Source: Brachypodium distachyon (lineage: Eukaryota > Streptophyta > Magnoliopsida > Poales > Poaceae). From it: a stretch of DNA of 64,000 bases. The position numbers were made by a program, and so were the translations under genes. The stretch lies in the NCBI RefSeq assembly GCF_000005505.3, contig NC_016133.3, forward strand, positions 11,718,001-11,782,000, in the 5' to 3' direction. Shown piece after piece: positions 46,389 to 57,793 of the stretch (positions within the stretch are counted from its first letter, which is position 1; the number at the start of each line of letters is the position of its first letter). The notes beneath the pieces were generated by a model that saw only the letters and a program-made list of their open reading frames with translations, was not told where the DNA came from and did no database searches.

Positions 46389-47319
46389 TTAGAGTCTGTT
46401 TTGAGGAACAAATTGGCAGTTAAATGCTTGAAGTTCAGTTCAGTTTGCTGCTGGAATAAAGAAGAAACAACAATTTTGAATTGCGATGAGATCTATCGAA
46501 GAACACAGCTAGCTCATATATAATGCTCTCCATGGAATTTGGGGTGAAAAAGGGAAGGAAAGAAGAGGAAAGCTGAAAAGAGGCAACTAAAGGAGATGCT
46601 AGTCAAGTGTTCTCCAAATTTTGTGTTGAATGGCGGCTATATTCATGAGTAGCAGCAAGTAGCCTAACTAGTCAAGTGTCCTTGCTGTGATGAATTGAAG
46701 CAGGCAGGGCAGAGCAGAGCTGTGTGTCCTCCTAGAAGCTATAGCTAGACCTGAAGAAAGTGCATATCCTCCTCTATCACTTTTCTCACCGCCAAGTTGT
46801 AAAGGGGAGAAAGACATGCATGGAAACTGCAAAGTTGCCTCGCTTTTACAAACCATTGCCTTTTTGCAGGATCTGATCTCTATTTCCTTTCCTGTTACCT
46901 CTCCATGCAGCTGCTATGCTGCTATAGTAGCGTATGATCTTGGCCATCCATGCATTTCTCCGTCTTGTAGCTCGGCTCGGCTGCCTAATTGCTGGCTATG
47001 TTGGTTGCTTTCTGGAGACAGAGAGGGAGAATATGCTCCATGTTGTCCAAAAGGGAAACGCAAAATCAATTGCATCCACGGTGGTTCGTTTCTTTCCTTC
47101 TCCACACTGTCTTTCTGTCTTCTTTTCTTTCTCTCTTACGTTTGTATTTCTGAATGAATTGGTTGTGGTTTTACATGTATGTTGATTTTTGTTTTAAAGC
47201 GTTTGCACCAACATATAATACAGGCAGTTTTTTTTACAGTGCAAGAAAAGGAGAAGGACAGAAATGAAGGGAAGCTGTATAACTTTAACACAGCTGCTAT
47301 ACAACTATACAAGAGAAGA
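46389..47319. other. Intergenic between two LINE-like segments
   Basis: No gene or element supported; scattered purine-rich tracts and short frames only. Confidence 0.35.
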
Positions 47320-47666
47320 AGCAGAGACTCTGACATTGAACTTGATCATGGGCCATTTGGAATATGCTCTGACATGGAGGTGGTAAACAAGCTCAATCGG
47401 TTTATCAAAAACCAGCAAGGTACAAGCAAGGGTCCAGACACTGAAGAACTGAACAAAAAGCAAGATAAACCAGGCGAGAGAACCGCCCAGCAAAGTTGCA
47501 GACGCTAAACTATCAGAACAACTACAAGAGTCACAAAACATCACGATAAGAAACAGAAAGGCTCATTTGTGTACTAAGATGATATAACTTTGCAATAAAA
47601 TTGGCTGTGCGCATCGTTTCATCGTTTCGATGCAGAGGCCGGGAAGAACCCCTTTTCGAAAAAAAA
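47320..47666 (+). mobile_element. LINE/SINE-like 3' tail
   Basis: Ends with GCTGTGCGCATCGTTTCATC, then GATGCAGAGGCCGGGAAGAA, CCCCTTTTCG and an A-run at 47659-47666. The 'gatgcagaggccgggg...ccttttcgaaaaaa' ending is a very common 3' end of non-LTR elements in grasses (from memory). The 5' border is uncertain. Confidence 0.5.
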
Positions 47667-47809
47667 CGGTTCGTCCTTTTCCAATGAGCGTTCTCTAGCA
47701 TGAATTCGAATGTAATTCGTGCACGTAAATGAGTGGAAAAAAGAATGCTGTTGCAAGGGGTTGGATCATACTGTCTAGGAGATCTTATCTAATGACATAC
47801 AAACAGGAG

Positions 47810-47882
47810 GCGCTCGTGGCCTAATGGATAAGGCATTTGACTTCTAATCAAAGGATTGTGGGTTCGAGTCCCACCGAGCGTG
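47810..47882 (+). tRNA. tRNA-Arg (anticodon UCU)
   Basis: 73-nt cloverleaf: acceptor stem GCGCTCG/CGAGCGT with G1-U72, anticodon arm TTTGA-CTTCTAA-TCAAA with anticodon TCT, T arm GTGGGTTCGAGTCCCAC. The A and B boxes are intact, there is no intron, and a T-rich Pol III terminator (TTCTTTTTT) follows directly. Confidence 0.96.
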
Positions 47883-47890
47883 TTCTTTTT

Positions 47891-48333
47891 TCTTAAATTT
47901 TTTTCATTCATTATGCTTCCCATTGAAACTTATTTTCTTCAGCGCATGCTATTCATAAGTCGTCTAAAAAGGAATTTTTTTTTGTGCCAAATTTTAGCAG
48001 TAATCTTGTTGTAGCATCGGCAACCCCAATCATGAAAATATAAATTCATAGAAGTGCCAGCATAAGATAAGATGCTATTAATTTGTCCAGCAACTGAACA
48101 CAGACGCTAGAAAAATTCAGATCAGGATTCCAAGAACAATAAACTGGGTGCAGCGACCAGCATTAAAGCTTAAAGCAATAGGGATTGTAATCCAGGGGTC
48201 ATCAAACATAGTAGCATTGTCACTGACACCAAAAAGAATGTATATATGCTGGAGCCTTTCTCTATGCCAAAATGCTGTTTATTAATTGTCTCTATGATTG
48301 TCAACAGCTAGGGACTATGCATTGTATTGCTTC
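47891..48333. other. 3' flank of the nucleotide-sugar transporter gene
   Basis: AT-rich sequence with no gene; should contain the transporter's 3' untranslated region immediately left of 48334. Confidence 0.4.
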
Positions 48334-50478
48334 CTAGATCTTCTCTTGCTTTTCGCCTACGAGGGGGAGCATCTCCATCCGGCTTCTCGGGGTCCGCGGG
48401 CTCAGGGTGGCGCCTTGCTGGGAGATGAGATGCCTCACGTAGCCGTAGAAGGTGCAGCCGACGAGCGTGATCCCGCACCCGACCGCGTTCATGGCGGAGA
48501 TCGGGTTCCGGAAGATCATCCAGGAGATAAGCACCGCAGCAGCTACCTACACAGACCCATCATGGTACCATCAGTTTCCCAATGCTGAACTTTGTTTGTT
48601 GGACTGAAGAAGCAGAGTGAAGAGGAATGGGGATATCAGTGCTCTCACCTTGAGGTTGCCGGCCACGTTGAAGGTCACGGCGGTCGTCGAATGGATGACG
48701 TAGAAGATGGAGAAGTTGAGGCAGAAGGCGAGAATTCCTGAGGTGATTATGATGATCAGTGCAGGGACAGTTGACTCGTATGTGTATAGCCAGTTGATCA
48801 CGCCGCCCCCTTCGAGTACAATCGCTGGTACTGACAGTATCATGGTGGCAAAGGGTGCCATGTAGTACACCGTGTTAATGCTGCAGAGAGAAAAAAGGAA
48901 CAGAAAACACAGGTAACCAAGAGGAAAAATATGCAATATCGTAATTGATCGTGTAGGTACTATGAAAATATGAAGAAATTCTACATAGCATGATGACAAC
49001 AGAAGCGCTATTACATTATCCATGAATAACTCTGTTAAGAACTATTGTGAATTATCAGATGACAAGAACTACTTCCCCTTTTATTTTTACTTTTTCTTGT
49101 TGTGAAGCTCAAACAGATGCTATAAGATCATTTCCTCTGTAAACTGACTGGATCACTGTTTACCTGTCAAATTTGTATCCATGGAGTAGGGATTCTGCCA
49201 AGATGGTCTTTGTAGACGTGGCGAGGCAGCCAACCATGGCGGCACAAAAACCAAACATGTTGAAGCTAAGCTCAGTTACTGAAGTCAAGAGGATTCCCCC
49301 CACAATAGGAACCAATGAAGCCCATATGCGCCACTCAAAGTATTTCCTCCAGACCAACCACTGCAGGATAACTGTTCTACAACGAATCAGAAAATGACGC
49401 AACAGCAAGTGCGAAAAAGGCGTCGTCCTCGAAGATGAACAAATCAGAGAACCTGTCGTTGCAGGAGTGAAGGATTTGATAGTCTGCATGAAGGAGACTG
49501 GGATGTACCGCAGGCTGACATTTCCCAGCACGATGTTTATGCAGAACACAAATGACATGGGGAATATCCTTTTCCAGCGATCCTCGGGGGCAACCTCGAT
49601 CAGCGGTTTTATCTTGAGCATTTTGATTGCGATGTAAGCTCCGATGGAAGAGCATATGAAGTGGACGCACGACACGGTCAGAGGAAATTTGAACTCCAGT
49701 TTCTGCATCCCAAGAAAAAAAAAATCAAGTTCATGCTTTTCTGCTGAGGAGGCTGCAATAGTGCCACTGCCATGAACTAATTGTCAGTTTAAACTTGAAA
49801 GCAAAAAAATGTTCATTCCAAGAGAAAGATGGTGGCAGAAGCCCATGAGAAACATCAGTCATATCGACTCTTCTACATGTCATTTGCGATTAAGTATGTT
49901 CTCAAATATTATGGTACTAGTCCACAAAAACATATTAGCACATAATCAATGTTAACTCCGAAGTCTGAACCTTGGGACATTTTTCAGCTCACTAACGAAA
50001 TGGCTCCCATCTCCAATCCATTTTGCGGATTGTAATCTACATTAAAACCAATAATTACCATCCCAAATATTTCCAATCCTTCATGTTTCTGATTCTTCTT
50101 CCCACAAATATCTTCGTCTTAACTCCAAACCTAATCCTTTTGTGGAGAAACCTAATTCCAACAATTTACAGCCATGAAAAAGGACAATCCCTTCATATTC
50201 CTAACAACATGATAAATCAAAAGCCAGCTAATCTGCTCCCCTGATTGCGCAGATCAACCCATAAACATGAACAAATCCTCCGGAAGACGAGGAAATCGAG
50301 AATATATATTGAAAGAAAAGTTGTAAGCAGAATGGGACGGAGGGAGAAGAGCGGCCGCGAGACGGACCTGGAAGATCCATTTGTTCATGATGATGACGGT
50401 GACGTTGAAGCACCACCATTGGAGGATGGCCAGCACCGCCCTCACCGTCGCCACGTTCCCCATCTTCCCTTCCTCCAT
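48334..50478 (-). CDS. Nucleotide-sugar transporter, GONST5/UDP-GalT1-like
   Basis: Five exons on the minus strand: 50478-50368, 49702-49453, 49371-49164, 48880-48649 and 48546-48334 (111+250+208+232+213 = 1014 nt, 337 aa), all GT-AG with matching phases. A hydrophobic ten-span EamA/TPT-type protein: AILQWWCFNVTVIIMNKWIF, KFPLTVSCVHFICSSIGAYI, MSFVFCINIVLGNVSLRYIP, QTIKSFTPATTVILQWLVWR, VGGILLTSVTELSFNMFGF, FYVIHSTTAVTFNVAGNLK and GITLVGCTFYGYVRH. This is nearly word for word the Arabidopsis At1g77610/At1g21870 (GONST5) clade, Golgi antiporters exchanging a UDP-sugar for UMP (family knowledge). The C-terminus (SPRTPRSRMEMLPLV) is cytosolic. The exact sugar cannot be read from sequence. The start at 50478 (cATATGG) gives the family's MEEG beginning; the upstream open frame has only a GTG. 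Confidence 0.95.
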
Positions 50479-50861
50479 ATGCAGCGCACAAAAACAACAA
50501 AGATCCCCTGGATTCAATTCCAATCCCACTAAAAAAGAAACGCCTTTAATTTCTTCCAGCCGGAGTCCAGGAGAGAAGAAAAAGGCAGAAAGAGACAGAT
50601 GCTGGAACGGCTGGCGTATTTATGTGTAATTAATCAGTGGAAAACTCCTCTTGATGATCCATTTGTGGAAGGCAGCAGGCTGGCTTCTAGAAGACCATGG
50701 TGGTTCTTCTAGAAGGTTCCAGAAGCCGTCAAGGCGTCAGGAGAAGAGGAGGAGGAGGAGCTAGAGGGGTTTCGCTTTCGGTCGTAGGATTTGCAGGTTG
50801 TGGTTTTTAGGTTGAGAGTTCGATTGGTGTGATTCTTGCCTCTCATAATACGTGTTGCCAC

Positions 50862-50915
50862 TCTTCTTCTTCTTCTTCTTCTTCTTCCTCCTTCTTCTTC
50901 TTCTTCTTCTTCTCT
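50862..50915. repeat. (CTT)n microsatellite
   Basis: Near-perfect CTT/TTC trinucleotide run interrupted by CCTC. Confidence 0.95.
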
Positions 50916-50946
50916 TCTTGTATACGTCAGCCTAGCCAGCTCAGGC

Positions 50947-50996
50947 TTGGACACGTGTCACGTGGGACCGTCTCAGCCGAGCTTGGACACGTGTCA
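50947..50996. promoter_or_regulatory. Duplicated G-box ACACGTGTCA upstream of the transporter
   Basis: CTTGGACACGTGTCA occurs at about 50946-50960 and again at about 50982-50996, 36 bases apart, each with the palindromic core CACGTG. They could bind bZIP or bHLH factors. They lie about 470-520 bases upstream of the transporter ATG. Sequence seen; role inferred. Confidence 0.4.
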
Positions 50997-51645
50997 TTTA
51001 AAAACTGTTTAATGGGTCGACATATGGGCCTCTCTATGAGACTCCCCTGGGACCTCCAACCAATCCCTGCATCTGCACAGAACACACCATTCTTCTGATG
51101 AAATCAACAGCATTTCAAGCTCAGCTCACCCGTAGAAAAGCCAGCTTGCAGCAGCCTTCTTCCCCTTCACCACCAACAATTATTTTACATTCCCAATCAC
51201 AAATCGATAACAGAAAGCACAAACAAGTAGCTAGTCAAACATTGTTCTAAAATATATGTTCTTCATCATCATAGATCAGAGGGATAAAAACAACAGGTGA
51301 TGAAGCACAAAACGTTGTAAACAAAACAGCATCATTCGTTGCTTACAGCAAACACCGAATTAACCTCCCTTCTCCACACAGAAAGGGAAACATCAAATGG
51401 AGTAATAACGTTCCATGCAGAAACAGCCAACATAAACAGTCTTCAACAGGTAAGACTTGTCCCTGTAAATGTCAACTGCACAACTGACTGGTTGATTCAA
51501 CCAGTCATGTCAGGGTACTGTATATGGCCCCTTCAAAGAGGGGGCCGCCAAAAGGATCATCCTTTTTCTTCTTTGAATGTAAGCTTGGCCAAGCAAAATG
51601 TTGCGGAAGATATTCTGCTTATTACGTCTCTTTGCCACCAACTAG

Positions 51646-54374
51646 CTAAGAATCCGACTGACTGGCATGCTTCATGTTCTTATGTCTCTTCAGGACAGAC
51701 AACTCGTACTTTTGCATCCCTTCCCTCGCCCTCCGTAGACTGCACGACGGGCAATACCACTGGCCTTTCGGGATGCAGGTGCGCTTCGGCGTCATGCAGT
51801 ATATGTGATAAGCTTCGTCACAGCCGTCGCACAAGGCGATATCTTTGTCATCCTTATTCTTGAAGCAGCATCTGCAGAGACAGGACGGGCAGTACCAGCA
51901 TCCGAGGTTTTTCTGCTTCTCAGACGCGATCTGGCTTTCTCTGAGGCATCGGATGTGATAGAATTTGTAAGAGCAGTAAGGATGACCACATACCAAGAAT
52001 CGCCTGTCGTCGTCTTCGCATGTGCCGCAGTGTTTGCACAGCTTTGCAAGGGCAGTTGTGCACAGGTCTGGCTCGTTGTCTTCCACCACGCATGGCACGG
52101 AGCTCCCCTCTCTTTCATCAGCTAACTCCATTCCACTACCAATTTCAGGCGGTTCTATTTTCTCAAGGACTTCAAGCCTGGCACACAGAGGACAACCAAC
52201 ATGCAAACTGTTCTTGTGAACATTTTTCATGATGTCTGCAGCTGACCCCTTCCCCTTATTGCTGCAGGCCGGGCAGTGCCAGGTTGCTGGGATCTGTTTC
52301 ATAGCAGGATGGAGTCGCTTGACACAGTCAAAGTGGTACGTGCTGTCACATCCATCACAGATAAGTCTTTTTTCTTCTTCTGCACCGTCTCCACATTGCT
52401 TGCAAGTGCAAATTCGACGAAGTCCACCTGTCTCGGTTCGCTTTGGAATTGTAGAATGACCAGAATCACATGGGGAGAACTGCACGGTGGTAGTCGAACC
52501 CTTTGGGATTTTGTGGACGACACCAACCAAGCTTGTTTCCTGGTGAAGAATGCAATTAGTAAAAGGTGTTAATAGAGTGCAACAACAACAAAAAATGACC
52601 AGCAGACTGTCTCCAAACACACCAATTACCTCTATCCGGCGCTCAGCAGCATCCTCTGCTTCAGAAACTCCAGAAGTCTATAAAGAATATATCGTAAGCA
52701 ATGTGCAGTACCAGCATAAAAGCCAACAAGTTAAAGACTCCACAATAGCTTGAAGCATGGTCGTGGAGAAAATAACTACAAATTTACCTGCTTCTGATAA
52801 GAAGCTCGTGAAATGATTGGAAGATTGCTTGCTAGACATGTCATCTCCCGGCCAACTCGTTCAAACTTCTCCCATGTCTACATCAGAAACAAATATCCAT
52901 ACAGATACATGAATATGATGACACTTTACTCAGAATATTGTTTGCCTGAATGTTATGCAACTTCAGGTGAAACAACAATAGCAAGCAAGCAGTTTCATTG
53001 AGCACTGCTCCTATACTAGCTACAACATGGAATGTGCTACTTAGAAAACATGATTCATCCTCCCTTGGGAGTCTCCTGGTTGGATGATTCAAACTGTTTG
53101 GAAGGCCAAGGCAGCTAATGTGCAATCAAATGGTGCAAACATAGGAACTAGTTTCAGAACAACAGTGTATAAAGGGCTTTCTCTACTCTGCCAAGTAAAG
53201 TGAAGTTTATGTATCTATACTAGATAAAGCTCAAGAATAAACAAGAAAGCAGTTATTTTTTCCGATGATTGAGTAAAATGGAGATAAAGCTACCTGCTGG
53301 ATATCTTTGTTGAACAACGCCGGATTCTGTGCATAACTTCCGTTTCTCATGTTGGCGTCAATTCTCCCCAAATCAATGACCTCATGAACATTATTCACAT
53401 GGAAAGTTTCAACTAGCAGATCACACAGCAGGGCAAATTTCTCAGAGACTAAAATGTCAAGGAGAGCACTGTTGCACATTGCTGTGTTGGCATCCAAAGA
53501 TGCTGCAGTTGCATCTTTTAACGCAACAAAGGAACAAATCTCTTTCGCATCCGCCAGCCCAGTAGGATGCTCATCTGACGAATCTTGGGCCTTCCCAAGG
53601 TCACCCTGGTAATCACAGAAGTTCACCGTCAGTTTCATATCACAGTATAACAAGGTTGCTCTTTTTATTAAATAGATATGAGAAAAGCAAAGAAGATGAT
53701 GACTGACTTGTTGTTCAGATTGGCAGCGGTTGTATCTGAGAGCGTCACAGATGCAGCTGTGAATCCCACCGCCCTTATTTATACCTGGGGCTTGCAGGTA
53801 GCCCTCCAATGTGTTCTTCCAAGTAATCCAATGCCTGGCCAGCATTGGGTGCCCATCTTGGCGAGAATTGCCACCGTACAGCATCATGGCGGCACTAGAC
53901 TGCACGGAAATAAAGCAACCAAGCACATTGGACACGGTTCGGTTATGTATTACAGTATAAAATAGGCATCTCAGGAGTCAGGAGACAGAATTCCTAGGAA
54001 CAAGTAGCAGGAGCCGAGATTCAGAGCAATTCGAAAGAACAGAGTGAGCAAATCTAGCCGCGTGAAATGAAATCTTGGCTGGAGTGCTTATGGCACCAGG
54101 AAGCCAGAGATGTCCCAGTTGCAACAGCGGAACACGGCGGCGGGCGGGCGGGGGGAAGAAAGAATGGAAGACGGGGAGAGCAGGGGTTAGATGCGAAAGC
54201 TTGGCTCACCTGTCCGGGGTCGGAGCTGGCGCCGCCGTCGGCGCGGGAGGCGGCGCGGCGGCGCTTGCGCGTGTAAGTGAGGACGCCGCCGCCGCTGCTT
54301 CCGCCGGGGGTCTCCGGGGCGCGGCGCTTGGGCGGGACCGGCGGCCGGCTGGCGCCGTCCTGGGAGGCGGACAT
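51646..54374 (-). CDS. Ehd3: PHD-finger nuclear protein, ortholog of rice Early heading date 3
   Basis: Six exons on the minus strand: 54374-54210, 53899-53708, 53605-53294, 52877-52788, 52677-52630 and 52539-51646 (1701 nt, 566 aa), all GT-AG and all phase 0. Basic nuclear-localisation candidates lie at residues 15-18 (KRR) and 35-40 (RKRRR). Zinc-binding regions: PHD1 at about 312-361 ([20 protein letters not shown] ... WHCPAC); a second Cys/His region at about 437-489 ([17 protein letters not shown] ... WYCPSC); and a third at about 490-535 ([20 protein letters not shown] ... WYCPSC). Rice Ehd3 (near the start of chromosome 8, about 563 aa) is a PHD protein that promotes flowering by raising Ehd1 and florigen expression (established). 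Length, domain order and neighbourhood fit; orthology is inferred from memory. The unusual all-phase-0 layout leaves little doubt about the splice choices. Confidence 0.88.
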
Positions 54375-54714
54375 CTTGGCTCCCGTCCGGCGAGGCTACA
54401 GCATGTGTTTTCCCCGGCGAAGAGCGGGGCCTAGACTGGGAACTCAGCGGGAGCGCAGCCGCGGCGGGGAGGACGGCCGAGGGGGCTGGTTTCTAGGGTT
54501 TGCGGAGGGGCGGTTTGCTGGGGAAGGATTTGGGGATTTGTGTGGGGAGCGAGGAGCGGGAGGAAGGAAGAAGAAGAGATTTTGCGAAACGGAAACGGGG
54601 AAAGAAACGGAAACGCGGACGGACAGGCTGTGTGTGTGCTCGCCGTCACGGCTGCCTGCTTTCAACTCTCTCTCTTCCGTCTCCACCAATTCAAAGTGCT
54701 CACGAAATTGGCAG

Positions 54715-55640
54715 CGGACGTTCGTTTGGTATGCTTAGGGGGCGACATCCCCGGTGAGGAGATATACGGTGGAGGATGAGGCGTTGGGTCGGTAGGCTTA
54801 GGGGTCCACGTCTCCGGTGAGGTTTGGTAGGAGGAGATATACGGCGGAGGGTTGGGTCGGCATGCTTAGGGGGTGACATCTTCGGCGTTGTTGGGGTAGT
54901 AGGAGGAGAAGGAAAGGGGGAAGGGGGAGGACGGCTGATCGTGGTGACGGTGAGGTTGTATGTATAGGTGGCCAACTAAGCGGAAGGATTCGATTTTCGT
55001 TGGTGAGGAAATGTCTTCCCGTGGCTGTGTAAGGAAGGAGAGGCCGTGTCAATAGGAAATGAGCGAGAAGAGGGGCAGGAGGAAGGAGAGGCGGCTGCAA
55101 GAGGGGAGGAGCGACGAGAGGCAGACAGGGAGAAAACCCTAATAAGGCAACAGCTGTAGGGCTAAATGGGCTATAGTCCATAGTTGGGTTGTGCTTTCGC
55201 TCTCTTCTTTTTTTCCTCATGTTCCCCGTTGTTATCCCAGGCCTTAATCGCTCTCTTATTTTTTTTTCCTTGTTGGCCCGTTCGGGCAGCCCAAGCACTG
55301 TATACGCGAGTTGGGCACCGGGTGGAAACAAAATGTCATCCACTGCCCAATGCCTTCCCAAACCTTATAGGTCACTACGTATTCAACACAAGTAAAGAAC
55401 TTCGTACCAAACATTCATTTGGTAATGCTTACGGACGATCTCTTCTAGGAGGATATGTGCGGGACAGGAGATGTCGAAGAGAAGGTAAGATGGGAAGACA
55501 AAGGACCGCTGCCCTTGACAACGCGTTTGTACGTGTCAAACAGTATTGAAACAAGTAGATAACTTTGCACCAAACTCTTAGCTCGGTAATGCTTAGATGG
55601 CGATGTCTTTTGTGCCGCTTCGGTAGGAGGAAATGTGTGT
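54715..55640. repeat. Degenerate minisatellite-like module, five copies, upstream of Ehd3
   Basis: Copies near 54727, 54790, 54856, 55420 and 55583 share 'GGTAnGCTTAGGGGGcGACaTCtnCGGtGAGG' followed by 'GGTAGGAGGAgATATacGGcGGA', in separated pieces of decreasing similarity. The first three are adjacent (60-70 bases apart); the last two are about 165 bases apart and often follow a 'cgtaccaaac.ttcatttgg' phrase. No coding frame is shared. Confidence 0.6.
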
Positions 55641-56925
55641 AGAAGAGAAACCGAGGAGGAAGAAAATAAGGGGAAGGAACGCATGCAGCTGACCTTAACA
55701 ATGGCGAAGTCGAACGAATCACTTGGTGTGGCCACAAGACGACGGCGTGGTCGAATGGAGTGGCTGATCCAAGCGGGCGGTGCCCCCACTTGACCACGGG
55801 ACAACGCCGATGGCTTGCGGGACGACGACGATGTTAGATCTAAGAAACGGTGTGGCGGCGGATCTGAGAAGAAAGAGGCGGAGGGGAAAAGAGGGTTTGG
55901 GAGACTAACCATACGTGGCTATAAATACAATCGATGATGTCCTGGGAAAACATGAGGCGCAATTGCGGAGGCAAATAAATGTACTACATAAATGAGCCAA
56001 TTTTGTGAGGAAATTTCTCTCTTTCATATCAGAAAGTCTGTATGTACGACGATTTCGTGTGATCTACTCGCCGATCCATAATAAATGAGCGACACTTCTT
56101 ATGGATCTGAGGGAGTACTAAATTTCCTCAAGCCCAAGCCCAAGCCCAGATGGCAATGCTAGTAGTTTGTCTTTCATATAGCTTTGCTAGGCCATCTGTA
56201 TACACGCTGAAAAAAAAAATTGCAGGCCATGCCAGCCAGCCTCACAAAGTCAGGTGACTTAAGTCAGAGAATACTGGCTGGTGTCAGATGGTAGCTAATT
56301 CCAGTTAAATGTTGTCAATTTTCAAAGCAGAAGCATGAAACTACAAAAAATAGTGGCAATACAGATATGCGTATAGAATATTGATTTGCTATCTTTCTTT
56401 CTTTTTGCAAGGAAAGTGCCATTCCCTTGCCTGAGGATACTATATTTACCACTGCCGCGTCGTTTCTCCCCTCGGCGGCAGTGAGACATCATATCAGAAG
56501 GCGCTGGAGACTACATAGCCTGCCAACGAAGAACATCACACAGCATGATCCAGCAACGGGCCGCTCGCTTTGCCTCTAAATGAGGTTGTCATCCCTTCGC
56601 CAAGCCTTTTACCTGAACATGGTGTGCTCATCCCGTTAGATGAAGACCTCAATCAAATTGTGAACTGGACAGATAAGATGTTGGATGATGCAAGATATGA
56701 CAATTTTGATGTGAAAAGGAAAGACCAAATACTGGCAAGATCTCTATACGTGATATCATAATAGTCAATAGAAGATCAGCATGAGTGGAATCACATAAGT
56801 AATGTCATAAAACTTATCATCAGGGCTTACTCTCTATCAAGTCAAAAAAGGAAAATTTGCAGTGGCTGGTATAGTTTAAAACATGGTGAAAAGGAAAAAT
56901 TGCAGCAGCGAGGTGCTATGTATTA
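55641..56925. other. Intergenic with a Stowaway remnant
   Basis: Contains a Stowaway-like remnant at about 56068-56122 (GATCCATAATAAATGAGCGA ... GGATCTGAGGGAGTA). An open stretch at 56570-56761 (LPLNEVVIPSPSLLPEHG...) has no ATG and no recognised homology. No gene called. Confidence 0.35.
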
Positions 56926-57683
56926 GAGCTCTTTTACGGTACCCCGGAATTAATATTGGCCATCCATTCACCCCAATCTAATGGCTATTGTTATCGGGTA
57001 CTCCACCGATGGTTCTCTGGAGTACTACCTCGAAAAGGCACGGAGTACCTTGTTACAAGGGGTAAAATAGTAATCAGAGACTTTCTTATTTCTCATTAGG
57101 GGCAATCTCTGAGTTTTTCCTCGCAATCAACATGAAAACATTCCCCGTGTGAAAAAATTATAACCCGATGAACCCTAATTCTAAACAGGTGAGACCATCA
57201 TCCATAGATTCAATCGTAGGTCTAAAATAAATCAATGGTAGAGATGTATAATTGATCCAAGAATCCACTAGGAGGCTGCACAATTGATCAATCCATACGT
57301 GCTGTCGCTGCTGTGATCCAAGAATCCACGAGGAGTCTGCACAATTGATTGATCCATACATGTTGTCCTTGCTGTGAACAGCGCCATCAGAATCCCGGAC
57401 AGCGCTGTGCAGCCTGTAGCGGGTGAGCGGCGCGTGCGATCAAGAATAAAAGTGAACCATCGACGGCGGGCAGATCTGGCGGCTAGACAGCGGCGTGACC
57501 GACGGGGGCTTGATCGTTCGTCGCCTCGTCGGTGGCCAGACGCGAGGGCAGGGCCGCTCGATCAGCACTGTTCAGTCAAAACAGCCCTTACAAAATGTCC
57601 AAATTACCCTCATGTTTGGACGGCCAGATTTATTTGGTACTCCAATCCATGCCAAAGAGTACCAGGGTACCGTAAAAAAGCTC
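56926..57683. mobile_element. TIR transposon, non-autonomous, 8-bp target duplication (hAT-like), 758 bp
   Basis: The left end GAGCTCTTTTACGGTACCCC and the inverted right end GAGCTTTTTTACGGTACCCT are near-identical terminal repeats. ATGTATTA is present exactly on both outer sides (56918-56925 and 57684-57691), a perfect 8-bp target-site duplication as made by hAT-class transposases. No transposase is encoded. The interior carries a 61-bp tandem repeat and subterminal GGTACTCC motifs. The insertion lies about 110 bases from the end of the F-box open frame. Confidence 0.85.
57254..57375. repeat. 61-bp tandem repeat, two copies, inside the TIR element
   Basis: GATCCAAGAATCCACTAGGA starts copy 1 at 57254 and a near-identical copy starts at 57315. 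Both run through CTGCACAATTGAT and end in GCTGT. Confidence 0.85.
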
Positions 57684-57793
57684 ATGTATTATTGGTAGCT
57701 GGCTTCAACAAGTCATGACAACTTGAAATTTAAATACAGTGAAAACATGTGGAACTTTGTCAGGATCAGAAGACTTATTCTTAACACCGTTCA

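Larger units (their letters stand above)
50479..51645. other. Transporter leader, upstream region and 3' flank of the PHD gene
   Basis: Contains the transporter leader, a CTT-repeat tract at 50862-50915, two copies of TTGGACACGTGTCA (about 50947 and 50983) and the 3' flank of the Ehd3-like gene. No gene. Confidence 0.45.

Noticed and set aside
54431..55912. Multiple ORFs of 80-190 codons upstream of Ehd3
   Set aside because: They run through the leader and the degenerate repeat module in all frames, and none has a consistent start or family.
56570..56761. Open frame LPLNEVVIPSPSLLPEHG... of 63 codons
   Set aside because: It has no ATG, a stop directly upstream and no recognised family; probably chance or an old remnant.
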